This document shows positions 1 through 12,052 of a DNA stretch of 64,000 nucleotides, piece after piece. Source of the DNA: Armillaria gallica (Eukaryota; Basidiomycota; Agaricomycetes; Agaricales; Physalacriaceae); assembly GCA_037576215.1 (NCBI GenBank), contig JBANDB010000006.1, forward strand, positions 5,146,001 to 5,210,000. Reading direction: 5' to 3'. Positions within the stretch are counted from its first letter, which is position 1. Each line of letters opens with the position of its first letter. Below the pieces are notes generated by a model. That model made no database searches and was not told the origin of the DNA. It saw only the letters and a list, made by a program, of their open reading frames with translations. The translations under genes were made by a program, and so were the position numbers.

Positions 1-2430
1 CTTGAGACGATCGAGGGCCCATTCGACATTATACTCAGCGCCTTCGTGCATGGACTGGACTTCCATTTGGAAGGGTTGAATGTCGTTTACGGCCAACACA
101 ACCGCTTTGTCCAGAGCCTGTTCGAATAAGGATGCTTTTTCGAATAGTTTCGCAAAGTGATCGTACTGGGGAAAGTCTTTCTGAGTTTCTGCAGAGATGT
201 ATGCGGCGACAAGTAAATTCCGAATGAGGTCGAGCGCTCGTGCTACACGCCGAAATTGATCCGGAAGACATAGGATGATGTCGGCATCTACTGGCTCACT
301 GAGAAAGTCCAAGCGTACACCAGACCCCTCGGCGTAATGCGGGAATAGGGTATTGAAGTGTCCTCTCTGTTTCTGCCGGGAGTCTTGATCTCTTTCGACT
401 CCCGAAGGTTCTGTGGTAAATAACGAGTGAACGCCAATCCACCAAAGCGATTCCGCATCGTGATAGAAATTATGAAGGAATGGTGGTTTCGAGGCAGTTT
501 GTTGGTTCGAGAATGGGTCATTGCGATCAATCGAGGCAAGTGCTGAGGCCACGGCGGCATCGTCGGCTGTTTGCTTTGGTTTGAAGAAATACCGCTTAAA
601 CTGAACTTCCACAGCCATGAAAATGGGTGTTCCCTCCATGAAGAAAATTAGATACGAATGCACATCTGGTAACGTAGGCGTACCGTTTTGGGATCACTTT
701 TTGGACCTTCGGATCGGAACACCTTGGAATATTCCAGGTCAGATATCTTTCCTTTGCCTGAACAAATTAAAATGTTCCCTGACGACATGTCCCTGTGGAC
801 ATATGAAGCGAGGTGTAGATATCTCAACCCTGAAATGATTGATTTAGCCAATGACAAATGACATGTGGAAAAGAATCTGACCTCGATAGGCATGAAGGAG
901 TCCAGTGAATAGCATTTTCTGATCCTGCACCTGGTTTAGGGGAGTACCGACTTCGGAGAACAGCACCCGAACGTGTTTACGTCCAGTATACACGCGCTGT
1001 GAATGATGGTGTTGAGTTCGACCAAATAAATGGTCGCCTACGGGATCGGCAGTATTTGAGAAAATCGTTGTCGCGCGTCTCGATGCCGCAGAGGTCAGCC
1101 GACGTTTTACATCATACAGATGGTATGAGTCCGAAAGAGTTGCTATGGTATCTTCTGTTTTGTCGGTGCAAGTCACCACCTCGCATGCCTTTATGTCCAT
1201 GAAGTACTGTTTATAAAGTGTGGGATCCTTCTTCGCATCGGGATCTTTCTCCTCGATCCGCTTGAAGATATCCTGCTGAATCTCGCTCTCCGTCTTCTTA
1301 TCCAGGGGTATCCAGAAGTCCTTAAGCGCATGTTCCTGCTTTTTCTCATCGCCAAGTTTTCGAACGGTCCACACTCTGGTCGCAGGAGATATAATACGAG
1401 ATGCTCGAAATGAGCTTAGGCATTCAACCGTCCGGTACGTCTCCCCATCGATCACATAGTCATACTGAATCCGGTAACGAGTTGGACCGTCTGTGAGCGG
1501 GATTGCTACGCTGGTGATCGACGAATCGTAGCCTAGGTCTTCTGTGCTGCCGAATGACAAGGATACAATATAGTGTATCAGGTGGCGGTATTGCTAGAGC
1601 AGCGTCAGTACCTGTCAGCGAACGAAAGTATATCCACGCGCACAGTAATGAAATTGAAGGGCTCTGACACGAGTACCCTAGCTCTTGAGAAGTACCAAAG
1701 CCGGGTCGTAGTATTCGCGATCGTCATTCCAAACATGAACCGTCGGCAAGGATCAAGATGCATCATCTGGGCTGCATTCCCCAGGATTTTCTTGTTATTC
1801 TGGAAATCGTAGTCGTCAGCTTTGGCCAACCATTAAGCAACACGTCACAGACATCATTCTCATCTTCCCAAGTGTCCTTGAGCTTGTACTCCTCAATCTC
1901 GGCACGATCACATGCCAACGCAGCCTGTGTTGTAATCCGAGTTAGAAATTTGAACGCATATGAATAAAATAATGCCTCACCTTGCGTTCATAGGGGCATA
2001 ACTGTCTGGACGGGGGAGAAAATTCATCCTTTACGAGCCGAGCACCCTTCGACTCACACAACGCGTAGTGGCCATCAGATATAAATTGTTCGTTGCGACC
2101 TTCAGCAAGTGCAACTTGCGTTGGCCGAGTCTGCATTACCGCTGTCGGATTGCGTTTCAGCAAAGACTTTGCCTCTTCGACAACAGCAGCAGCGATAGTT
2201 TCAAGACTTTTGAAACACCTATTCTCGTTCGTTTCCATACACGGGTCAATAGGGAACAGAGTCCACCGTCCGTTCGATTGAAGACAATGAGTGGCTTGTA
2301 AACGAGTGGAAATTTCATCGGTTTGTGTAGGACTAACGACTTGAGGGAGGATGGAACGCCGAAACACGTCAAGAGATATACACGGTACATTCCGAATGTC
2401 GTCCAGAATGAAATCTCTATGCTCATCCAT
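1..2430 (-). CDS. FunK1-type protein kinase, left copy (C-terminus outside window)
   Basis: Fungal-type (FunK1) kinase, a family expanded in mushroom fungi and presumed to phosphorylate proteins; substrates are unknown. The N-terminal exon begins MDEHRDFILDDIRN, followed by exons with the family's RVWTVRKL segment and a hinge-like HVRVLFSEVGTPL segment. The catalytic loop reads VHRDMSSGNIL. The magnesium-binding segment reads SDLEY rather than DFG, as is usual in this family. The activation-segment end reads GTPIFMAVEV. The reading stays open to the window edge, where about 85 C-terminal residues are missing compared with the copy at 14432-17076. The first ATG could lie further upstream because the frame is open above it. 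The junction just before GTPIFMAVEV could not be fitted to a clean GT..AG phase in either copy. This is the inverted duplicate of the right-hand gene, with high identity throughout. Confidence 0.85.
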
Positions 2431-2761
2431 AGTAGATTCCGCGTGGAGGCTACTATCGGTGATGCGAGCGTGACGGGGGGCACCCTTGATTCCAGGATGG
2501 GGCCGGTGAAAGAGGATTAATTGGTCGAGCTATCGGACGTGGTGGACGACACTGCGAGCAAATGCTGAAGACCCCTATTTTACAAAGAAGAGGGAAGGCA
2601 CGTGATCATGTTACCAGTTCATTTAGGACGCGTTGTTTGGCGCTGCTTGCATTTGGCATTGGACCAGACGCGCCGAAGCTCACAAAAAAGCTTGAAAAAA
2701 GCAACCATTAAAAAAACGAAAAATATCAGAACAGGGAAAAACTTGGAAAAATCTGATTCTA

Positions 2762-5700
2762 TCATCCATCTAGCCAGCCTAATAGGTCAATGTTCCTCCT
2801 GTAGGGTTCTTCCTTTGACCCTAACTTCAAAATCACTTCATTCCCCCATCCAAACCCATCTTTCCGCTTCAAAATAGCCTTAGCCCAGAATTTGATCCAT
2901 ATTGTTCGCTGCGTAGTTGGCAGTGTAGCAAACAGCTCGTACTGAGGATCCAGTCCTTGCCGTCCGGCCTCACCAACGTCCTCCACAAATGTCCACTCTG
3001 CACTGGAGCTGTGTACCCCCTGACCTCGTACACGAGCTGCCGTCTTCCGAGTATACTGCTTATTCTGCGAATACCCACCAGAGCTCGATAGAGATGCTGC
3101 TGATCCGGGTCCCACAGACAGCCCAAGCGAGATATTCGATTCCTTCCCAATGACGACCTCCGTTGACTGTCCCTCATCGTCCTTTGGATGTATATCCTTG
3201 ATTCTCAAGGGAAACGATCGACCTTCGACATCACCGTCGTAACCAAACTCGACGCGAATGACCGCAGATTCAAATCGCGCTTTCACCGTAGAATCTGGAC
3301 CAAATCCTACACCGAATGACACTTTTCCAGGGTCCGTGTCGGGACCTTGTATCAGCGTCATGTTGAAGTACGAGTCTCCCTCGTTAGCACGTCCAATCTC
3401 TAAGCCATGACCATCGCTATCAGTAGGGACGAAGTAGCAGTCATACTCAGGGTCATGGAACGACCTTCGTTTGTGAGGCCAATTCATCCATCGATGGCGA
3501 TATGGTCTGTCCAGATTTCGGCCCTCGCACCGGACGCCTTTGATAGGCAGACTAGAAGTGCTCCGAAGAAATATCGTTGACTGAAAGGAATAAGTTCGTT
3601 GGGTAAGTGAGGTATCTGTCAAACAACGTACATTGCTTGACAAAGGTGCTGTCTGAACAGCAGTGACTGCGGTATCAGTGAATGACTCTTCATCCATTTC
3701 TTCTGGCTCGGCGGTTACTGTTATACTGAAGGTGAAAGTTAGCCCTTCTTGCTCTTATGTAGCAGAAACTGCGCACGTCAGGATAGCGGTAGTATTAGGT
3801 TGTAGGTCTTCTTGGTTATGATCGGCGTGTTTTATTGGGACGAAAGGCCGGAGCCAAACCTGAAAGTCTGTGAGGATTAGAAAGGATGAGCAATAACGAA
3901 TATCCCACCTCAAACTTGACAGAATCTACAGCACCGTGCCTTTCCCCCAACTGCTTATTATCACAAAACACCATAGTCTGAGGACAGTGACTCTAATTTT
4001 CCGTCAATCGATCAGCTCCTGCATCGTCGCGAAAGGGACATACCTTCTCAATGCACACTTCTTGAGCAATGTCCGGATGTTGTACACAATCAACCTTGGA
4101 AAACTTCATATGGCTATACGAGGGCAAGTCGGCAATGTACAGAAGCACGAGAGTCATAGCTTGGGTGTAGTGGTCATGACCGTCGTAGAAGACACTGACC
4201 GAGACGGTGTCCTCCGATATCTAAGAACAGTCTCATTGGTAGCAGAACGAGAGGGTGAAAACCCCATACCTACCTGAGCATTGAACTCCTCGAGTGATGT
4301 GATTTCTGTAACGCGTTCCTATGTTCCGTAAGTACGGCCGTCCTGCCAGAGAGAGAAATATCCCTTACACTGTGACAGTTGCGCACATCAGCGTTCCGAA
4401 TGGTAGCGAGATGAATACATATCGATTCTTCTTCGGGTTCCTGTTCGTCTTCCGGTTTCTCGTCACCAACATCGTCCGCTTCTTCACCAACAGCATCCTC
4501 TGCTTCTTCGTCACCAGCATCCGCTGTGTCTTGATCACTAGCACCCTCTGCTATCAGTGCTTCCTCTTCCACGGGAGGTCCTTCTGACGGCGGCTGGGGA
4601 TCTTCCCCCTCCACTTCAAGTTGTTCTTCTGGACTTGCTTGAGCACCCTCAACATGTTCGCTTTCAGTCGTGTCCTCTTCCTCTTCATCGCCATTCTCCG
4701 ACTCATCCTGTTCCTCCCCTCCAGACAGATAATCTTCGACATTGATCGGTGCGGAGTCAGCGATACTGAGAGAAGTACTTCTAGTTAGATGTCAGGGGCA
4801 GATGGAAGTAGCTTACGCGCTCGCTGAAAGACAGTCATCCAACCAATTCTGCGGCGCGCCCAATGAGTCGACCTCTTTAGGTAAGAGAATGGTCACCCAC
4901 CGTAAATGTCGCGCCTTGAATCACATCGGTGAGTTTAGAAAACAGTCTCCCATCTCGGAACATCCACATTACTGGTCTCTACAGTGAGGCCTTGACATGA
5001 GTATTTGCGGATGAGACTTATAAAGATGTCTATCTCACAAAACGAAGCCACAGTAGCTCGCGCAGGATCTCTGCCGAATCTGACTAAAGAATCCTTAGCG
5101 ATAATTAGAGCAGAGATAAAGGTACCTACTTGCTCGACGTCACAATCGACGCGAAGAAACTGCACATCCCTGAATTTTGAAGACTTAGCCGCACGCTTGA
5201 AGCAAAATGACATTCCATGTGGCGTGTTGGTGGAATGTAACCCAACAATGACGTGTTTATGTTGGCTGATCTTCAAAACCGTCCGGCGTCAATGCGCATT
5301 ATCGCGGAAGCAAAGAAACCAGAGACTTACAAATTCTTCAAACTGCGGACCTGTCCATATGGATATATCCAGCACTGGGTCCTGACATGTCGAATGAGAG
5401 CCAGTGATAGTCGTACAATACCTGTGCGCACCTTTCCCCGCGCTCTAGACACAGCCATGTCTATGGGAGGCAATGTAAGTCCTTTCGGGACACCTTTCTC
5501 AAGATGCGGGGACGATCTGGGTGGACGGAAAGGTCAATCATGATAGAACCAAAAAGGCGCTGCACTAACCGGGAAAGTATGAGGTAGGTCTTCAGCCAAC
5601 CCTTTTGAGGACGTCAATTAGATACAACTGCACTCGCGCTGTGATGAGACCCACGAACTTCTAGCTCTTCATTATCATGGGCCCCTTCCATATGTCCAAA

Positions 5701-6121
5701 TCGTTCTCCGTTTCTGTATACTTGAATCGTAGGATACTGTTCTAGCGTTAACAATGAATTTTCAATGGTGGGACCAATCGCATACACAACCTATTCCCAC
5801 TTCTTTCTGCGCATCGTACTAATGAAGAGTCTCAGAAACCGATCGCGAAATAAGGTAGAGGAAACATACATCCCAGTCGTTCACGTCACATAGCACTCCC
5901 CCGAAAGTCAGTCCGTTTAACGTTGCAAGTCCAGAGACGTATTCGAAGGTGGGCCTCATCACATGGCAGTAGTAGCACCAATTCGTGAAAAACATAACGA
6001 TAACATCTTTATGTTTGGATATCTGCGAAATCTTGTCAGTGATAAAATCAGCTAGGGGAGCCTAAGTGCAAACAAGATCATGGAAGTCACTCTTTCTGTC
6101 AAGGTGCACCACAGTGGACAT
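2762..6121 (-). CDS. Multi-thioredoxin-fold protein with unknown C-terminal domain
   Basis: Read as one gene of about a dozen exons. Start ATG at 6121-6119; exon 1 MST splices to APLADFITDK. Module 1 is a canonical thioredoxin fold with active site WCYYC, then QYPTIQVYRNGERFGHMEGA. Module 2 (about 5350-4860) has thioredoxin spacing (HVIVGLHSTNTPHGMSFC, LRVDCDVEQ, PVMWMFRDGRLF) but no CxxC. An acidic Glu/Asp-rich linker follows (4760-4410). Module 3 (about 4320-3910) reads VTEITSLEEFNAQ, VSVFYDGHDHYTQ, KFSKVDCVQHPDIAQE, CPQTMVFCDNKQLGE, again without CxxC. The last part (3850-2762) is an unrecognised, probably beta-rich domain with IGRANEGDSYF, RVRGQGVHSSSAEWTF and IWIKFWAKA, shared with the divergent gene at 6689. 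No signal peptide or membrane segment is seen. Splitting into two genes cannot be excluded, but frames join through GT..AG introns. A disulfide or chaperone-like redox role is inferred for module 1 only. Confidence 0.72.
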
Positions 6122-6688
6122 GAGGGAAGAGGGAAGAACGAGTTAAACTGTGGCGTTTTCCGGTGCCGTCTCCAACTAATGTTTCCCAGGCCATGTCGCC
6201 ATTTGCAACGGATATATAAGTAAATCAAGACTAGGTATGTACCTTCTGACGAATCCTCGAATGATTGGCGCGCAAGAAGATATCTATCAACGGGGCAACG
6301 AGTCAGCCCATCACGCTCTGGCCCTTGGCATCAAACTAGGCACGCACCATACCAATCCGAAACGAATGTGAGCATTGCTCTCTCCTGAGCACCATCAGTG
6401 CTAGGGTGGTACAACTAGAGTTTGTGTCCAACCAAGTTCAGCCATGTAGCATTGTGGAGGATAATGTAGCTGATGGATTACTAACATTTTCATCGTCGTG
6501 TCTAAATAATATGATGATGGTGGCGCCCCATGGTATGCATATTGGAAACGGTTTCAGGAAGGTTCTGATGCGAAGGGGCCTGGTGTGTCATAATAACATA
6601 CCCCTGGATTATTCAGGTGCTGTGTGGATCACGGAGTAAAGCCATTCTGCCACCGTGAACTCGCCTTGCTGCCTCCTCGAATACCAGG
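6122..6688. promoter_or_regulatory. Shared divergent promoter region of the two thioredoxin-domain genes
   Basis: About 570 bp between the ATG of the minus-strand gene (6121) and the ATG of the plus-strand paralogue (6689). A TATA-like GATATATAAG lies at 6211-6220. Read on minus it is CTTATATATC, about 90 bp above the minus-strand start, a sensible TATA distance. No good TATA is seen close to the plus-strand start. The small open frame at 6406-6639 inside has no recognisable family and is left out. Confidence 0.4.
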
Positions 6689-8011
6689 ATGGCACCCGTG
6701 ACGCACATAGACAACGCTCAAGAGCTTCGGAAAACGGTGTGTAAAACAAACATGGAGGAATCTTCCGCTGAGCGTGCTAGCAGATCTCAGCTCAACAGCA
6801 TACAGTCGTATTCTTTCATCAGCCATGGTGCTCACATTGCAAGAAAATGGGGCCGATACTTGATGCGACCGCCAGTTTGGTTGAGTATAAGGAGGTCAAG
6901 TTTTGCGAATTTGACCTAGAGGAGCAGGAGGTGAGCACTATATACGTCATTCAGAATTGGCTTACCTAGTGATATAAGGACGTTATGGAAGAAATGGATA
7001 TCAGGACTGTTCGTATGCAGGTTCTTTGAGGATGTGAGACCTTATCGACGTGTTTCATAGTTTCCGAATATCATCCTCTTTCACCAAGGTGAGAAGATAG
7101 CTAGAACTGGATCTCGCGAGCCAGAGGCCTTCAAGGTAGGCATACTGACAATATTGGAGTATATCGCCTGATATTCCTCGACAGACTTGGCTGTCGGCGG
7201 CGATGACACGTCAGGAAACTGTTGATACGCCAACTGAGTGCGTTCGTTCACTAAAAGTATTGTATTTTATTGATTTGCAGTCGACAGCGAGGGAACCACT
7301 TGTACCGGAAGGTATGAAGATCGGAGGAGAAATCTGGTGAATTTGCTCGGAGGAAGCAAACCATTCCTCGACACAGAGAGTGGTTGCGTGTTCCAACCAA
7401 CACCAGAATCCAACGGCCTGCAGATCGGAAGAGCCAACCAAGGCACTTCCTACTTCCTAATCACCATGTGGAATTCAGAAACCGAGGATCCCAACAAAAT
7501 ATTCTTCGGCCTTCATTTCATGCCCGATCCCATACACAAAGCTCGCTTCGAATCGGCAAGGTTCTGGGTCACATTCGGTCGCGATGACGGGGAGGAAGAG
7601 CATTTGCCACTGAATGTCCTCGAGCTCACCCCGGCGAGTGCTGCAGACACCATTACCGCCTCTGTAGACGATGCAATTGATAGCTCGAGTATCTGGTCAG
7701 GCGAAGAGCCGGTCCGACGAGGAACAGCAACAGACATTCGTGGGCAAGGCCTGCACAGCCCTACGGCTGTATGGAGTTTTGTCGAGGGAACGAGCCGAGG
7801 CCTTGATGCGAGCTACACACTTTCTGTTGTACTACCGACGACGACTCGAGTCTGGATGAAATTCTGGGCCAAAGCTGTGTTGATTCGTGGGGATACAATA
7901 CCGCTTGACCTACGTCACAAGGTGACATTGAAGACGGGCACGATGGAGGAGCCATACCAGAGAATTTTGGATCTGAGCGTTGCCATGGAAAGAGCTGAGC
8001 CAAAGAGTTAG
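6689..8011 (+). CDS. Single-thioredoxin protein with the same unknown C-terminal domain
   Basis: Start ATG at 6689 (MAPVTHIDNAQELRKT), a typical thioredoxin N-terminus. The next exon reads QISAQQHTVVFFHQPWCSHC, giving a complete WCSHCK redox site. Later exons read DVMEEMDIRTVRMQ and FPNIILFHQGEKIARTGSRE, completing the fold. The last exon (7281-8011) carries the unknown domain: IGRANQGTSYFLITMW, FGLHFMPDPIHKARFESA, DIRGQGLHSPTAVWSFVE, RVWMKFWAKAVL and EEPYQRILDLS. These blocks align with the end of the divergent gene at 2762-6121. The junction into the last exon needs a weak GTCAGG donor near 7216, so a few residues there are uncertain. The redox site is intact, unlike modules 2 and 3 of the partner. 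Likely a cytosolic thiol oxidoreductase; the role of the C-terminal domain is unknown. Confidence 0.75.
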
Positions 8012-8542
8012 AATTGAATCCAAGTACTTCGTAAATTGCTGATTGGGTTTCTCAGCACTTGCTGATATTTGTATGTAACATCATGTGCATCAGTAGATGC
8101 GTCTGGATGCGGCGGAGAGCTAGTTGTCACTCACGGAAGATTGGGGTTCGTTGTGAACCACCGGTAAAGTTCTCGGCCCGTAGTCCGGCGGATCTAACTG
8201 AGGAGTACATAGGGTCGGTAGACTCGGTTATTTGATAAATGCAACTTAGAAGACATAAACGGGTTATTGGGATCCCTGACTCAGCTGAATTTTTCAGTAT
8301 GCCCCGTTGATCAGAAACAATTATCTCTGCAAGGTTAACAAACGCTTACGTTGCTGCCATCTGGTTACATGTACAATTTTGGATATGATGGACTGGATAC
8401 ATGATCTACATGTGCACAGAGTGTACCGGAAGCTTTCCATCCAGATTATGGATATTAAGTAGTGAGTATGATATAAGAAAGTCGCGTAAACTGTTGTAGG
8501 GGCCCAAGTTCCTACATCTGTTTCCCTATCCCATAGACGTAT
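8012..8542. other. Intergenic, no gene seen
   Basis: Convergent intergenic space between the thioredoxin gene and the AT-hook gene. Nothing protein-like or structured was recognised. Confidence 0.6.
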
Positions 8543-9366
8543 TCAGTCTGTGCGCTGACGTTTTCTCCGTCGGGTTGTAGAAAGATCGAAAATCAAGGTG
8601 GCCCAAGCATCCTCTATATAATCTGGGTCGAGAGGTGATATTCCAACGCGACTTGAGTCGACACGGGGCAGATCCGCTGCGACACTGTTCCTCCGCGATG
8701 CGTCCAAGGTAACGCGAGGGTCCAGTGACTCGTCTCTGGCTCGTTTGCGCGCCTGATGAGTTTTTGGTTGGTCTGTCGCATTCGACGGGATCTTCCTAGG
8801 TCGACCCGGGCCGCGTCTAACCAAAGAATATCAGGCACAGTAACTAAAAGCAGAGGACGCCGGCTTACTTCAAAGTCACCAACGAGGAGCCACGCATGGC
8901 GTTCGGTAAATCTACATCAAGCAATTAATCCATGGAAAAAGGCAAGAGGCCGACCAAACAAACCAACTCCAAGTTGACTACCCAACTCAACAAAACACGC
9001 TAATCTTTCCTCCCGTTTCAAAGACTTGGATAGTAAGGTCTCCGCGTCGTCACTGAAAAGATGACATAACGCGGCGTGTATCTGTTCGGACCGAAAACCG
9101 AGATTTTTTGAATCACCGGTATCAAATATTGCCTTCGCAACCGAGCGGAAGGTATCGCTGGTTGAAGGAGGTAGTTCTTCCCATTGTCGTCTCAAGACGG
9201 TAGGCGGAGAGCTAGTATCTGAGTCGAAAAGAAAAAGATACATCGCATACGCCGCAGTACTGAAAATAGTCAAGGGAGATGGAAAGTACTGAGCCGCTGA
9301 TACTCACTGGACAAAATTTGGTATCGTAGACACCTGCAGACGCTCATTGCCGGAACTCTTGGGCAT
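8543..9366 (-). CDS. AT-hook protein of unknown function
   Basis: Reconstructed with three introns from ATG at 9366 (MPKSSGNERLQVSTIPNFV). The junctions keep frame: CA|T into TAAYAMYLFLFD; G|AT after the block ending GSQLGV (GTTTGT donor); AA|A into the AT-hook core. The helical N-terminal half (TFRSVAKAIFDTG, QIHAALCHLFSDDAETLL) is not a family I recognise. The second half has KRGPGRPRKIP, a textbook AT-hook that binds the minor groove of AT-rich DNA, followed by basic stretches (ARKRARDE, RRRKRQR) suited to nuclear import. Length is about 220 residues. Function is inferred as nuclear DNA or chromatin binding. It converges on the thioredoxin gene and is followed upstream by VPS4. Confidence 0.68.
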
Positions 9367-9819
9367 GTATGAATGCCTGCACAAGTGGTTAAACATACTG
9401 AAAAGCATAAGTTGAGGTCTGCAGAAGATTCAACGCCTCCTCACCTAGTACTATGGAATGGCAAGGATGCCACAAAAATTTGCTGTTCCGCTGGGCGGGC
9501 ACAAGGCTATGCCTATTGTGTTATATACAAGGAACAAAAGCACACGCAGGATAACTCTGATCAGGTGGGCTTGTGGGCGCTTATTGACATGTTAAGGCCA
9601 CATCAGGACACCTGTCAACAATAGTCCGCTATCGCAGCCCTTTGTCGCCTTTTTGAGCCCGAGCAAGGCATGCACGCGCATGCGCTCGTTGCCTCCGTCC
9701 ATTGCCAAATGTGGCTGTGTCAATGGTTGGTCCAAATCGTGGCCACGGACCTCAAAATACACGTCAAGACCATAATATTACACCCGGTCAGATTACACAA
9801 ATTCATTAATGATTTAGAT
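9367..9819. other. Intergenic, no gene seen
   Basis: Between the AT-hook gene start and the VPS4 stop. The open frame at 9373-9624 looks random. Confidence 0.5.
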
Positions 9820-11401
9820 CTATGCACCGTCATTACCTAGTGGCAGAAGTTAGTTCCGCGACCCTGAAACACAAAGACTAAACATACCTGATTCCCTCGT
9901 CCACTCGTCGTGCCGCCGAATATCCGCCTCAGTGACGGTCGGCCGAACAGTAGCCAATGACCTCAAAAAGTCATTCAACCTCAACGGAGGCTCCAATAGC
10001 TCGTCAGAATCAATGTCTGACCACGTCTTCTCTACAGCATCAGAATCTCCAGGTGAACAAGGCGTCCACTTGGAAAGCTCGTCACTCTCCGAGGCGGGAT
10101 CTGCAACCCGCTTAAAGTGTGTGGCTGATATCACTTTTCGGACGGGTTGCATGAGAGCGTCACGTACAACGATCGCTATATCGGAACCGGAGTAGCCCTC
10201 GGTCTTGTCTGCTAACTGTCGGTAGTCCTTTGGCACTAACTCGCAAGGCGTTGAACCTACGTGCAGTTGGAACATATGTCGCCGTGCGTCAGGGCCGGGG
10301 AGGGGTATGTATATCCGTTTCTCGAATCGTCGTTTGATGGCGTTGTCTAGTTGCCATGGAATGTTTGTCGCTCCCAGGACCAGCACACCCGTATCGTCAT
10401 GCCCAACACCGTTCATCTGCACCAGAAACTCGGTCTTTATCCGCCTCGAACCCTCCGATTCACCCTCGTTACGCGAACCCGCCAAAGAATCTATTTCATC
10501 AATGAAGATGATTGACGGTTTGGATTCACGCGCCAATTCGAACAACTGTTTCACCAGCCTGTAGAAATGGAGCAATGAATGGCGCGCCAAGTGACATGAA
10601 TACGTACACTCACCTCTCAGAGTCACCTTGCCACTTGCTGACCAGATCACTGGAGCTAACGCTGTAGAACGTGCTTTTGGCTTCCGTAGCAACAGCCTTT
10701 GCGAGGTAAGATTTTCCCGTCCCTGGTGGTCCATACAGCAGTATACCTTTCCATGGCGTACGCTTTCCGGTGAACAGATGGGGGAACTTGATGGGTAAGA
10801 TGACAGCCTCCTTGAGAGAGGCCTTAGCGCCTTCGAGGCCTGCGACATCGTCCCACTGGACATTCGGCTTCTCAGATAGAATCGCGCTGTTTAGCCCTGC
10901 TCGCAGTTTCTTAGTCTCAGGATCCTGGTCATCGTCTTCGCCATCTTTCCTAAAGCGCATACAGTGAGTTCGCCGTCGAAGAAACTGTTGGGAACTCACT
11001 TCTTTCCTGCCCCACCAATGCCACTGCCAGACCCATTCACGCCCACTGCATTTCTCGAACGCGATTCATTCTGGGACGTCAAATGTTGCTTGAGGGTCTC
11101 GGCACGAGCCAGGTATTCATTGATCTTGGTCTTGATCAGTTGCTTTGACTTTTCGTTTTTCTCATCTTTGCGCGAGAAATGTCAGTAGTTCCTTGTGTAA
11201 GATAGTAATAGAACGTACACTTCAAGGCAAGCATAAAATAATCCAGAGAATTCGAATATTGCTTGTATGCTTCATTATAGTTCTGCTTAACATCTTCGTC
11301 AATGGCCTTTTGAACAATTTCGATAGCACGCTGGGAGAACGTCAGAGATATTCTCAGAGAGCACAATATTGACGCACGTCAAGACTGCTCGCGTTGGCCA
11401 T
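9820..11401 (-). CDS. VPS4: VPS4-like AAA ATPase
   Basis: Disassembles ESCRT-III polymers in endosomal sorting and cytokinesis, using ATP. Start ATG at 11401 (MANASSLD, intron, [16 protein letters not shown]), an N-terminal MIT domain ([18 protein letters not shown]). Then [14 protein letters not shown], Walker A GPPGTGKS, the pore loop region and Walker B IIFIDEID. The second region of homology reads [19 protein letters not shown], followed by the VPS4 C-terminal part ([12 protein letters not shown]). A final 52 bp intron (GTATGT..CACTAG) gives the ending [12 protein letters not shown], which matches the family's usual EGN/DGA-like terminus, so the stop is at 9822-9820. Reading through the intron would end at 9850 with an atypical tail. 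Length fits the family (about 430 residues). Cytosolic, recruited to endosomes. Confidence 0.92.
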
Positions 11402-12052
11402 TGTAAAGGGTATAAATCCAAGGTACTTGAACGGTCGTGACGGCGGAAGGCAGGTTATGTTTGGCTCTGTTACGAACTGAAGCTTCCGGAAAAAAGATAA
11501 GGCCACATCGCATCTTATCTTCGCGTTCCTTTGTTCCTCCCTTAAAGTTATTAAGTTATTTTGTTCGTCGGACCTTGCTCACTTCTCGGCATCAGAGTAA
11601 TGAATCCTCATGCAAGATTTCAATGACCTGTGGATATTCCCTTTCACAGCATTCCCCTTGCGGTTCTACTGATTGGCGACCGGTTGTCAAACATATGTTC
11701 TACACGTGTGCGCCCTCAAGGACCCACGGATTCGCTGTGGGACCGACAAGTGGCCTATACTTATGTGTACAACTGAGGAACTATCTGGATCGATTATCAT
11801 TATCGGCCTTCTTTGACACAAATAATGAGACAAGAGGAATGTCAAATAGACCAGGTTTCTTTCTTTTTTTGGCAAAGACGCTGTTGTACTTTTTGTGACA
11901 AGGTGATGTTACGTTAGCGCCATCTCTGAACAATGGAGCCTTGCTGTGAAGCGATATATAAAAGGGGCCTAGTCTAACAGTCCCCCTCATCAACGAGTTG
12001 TTACCTAACACCATCGTCCCCCTCTGCACTCCCCCCTGTAGTATCGTGCAAT
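11402..12052. other. Intergenic between divergent VPS4 and small acidic protein
   Basis: 650 bp head-to-head spacer. No credible gene was found; it holds the TATA element listed separately. Confidence 0.5.
11955..11963 (+). promoter_or_regulatory. TATA box upstream of small acidic protein gene
   Basis: TATATAAAA followed by GGGG, 90 bp before the ATG at 12053. It is the best TATA match in the spacer. Confidence 0.6.

Noticed and set aside
288..560. 90-codon minus-strand open frame inside the left FunK1 gene
   Set aside because: It is the off-frame shadow of the kinase C-terminal lobe. The same shadow exists in the right copy (16313-16639).
4321..4745. Plus-strand open frames rich in Phe, Leu and Pro
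   Set aside because: Antisense of the acidic Glu/Asp linker of the thioredoxin gene; composition explains the open frame.
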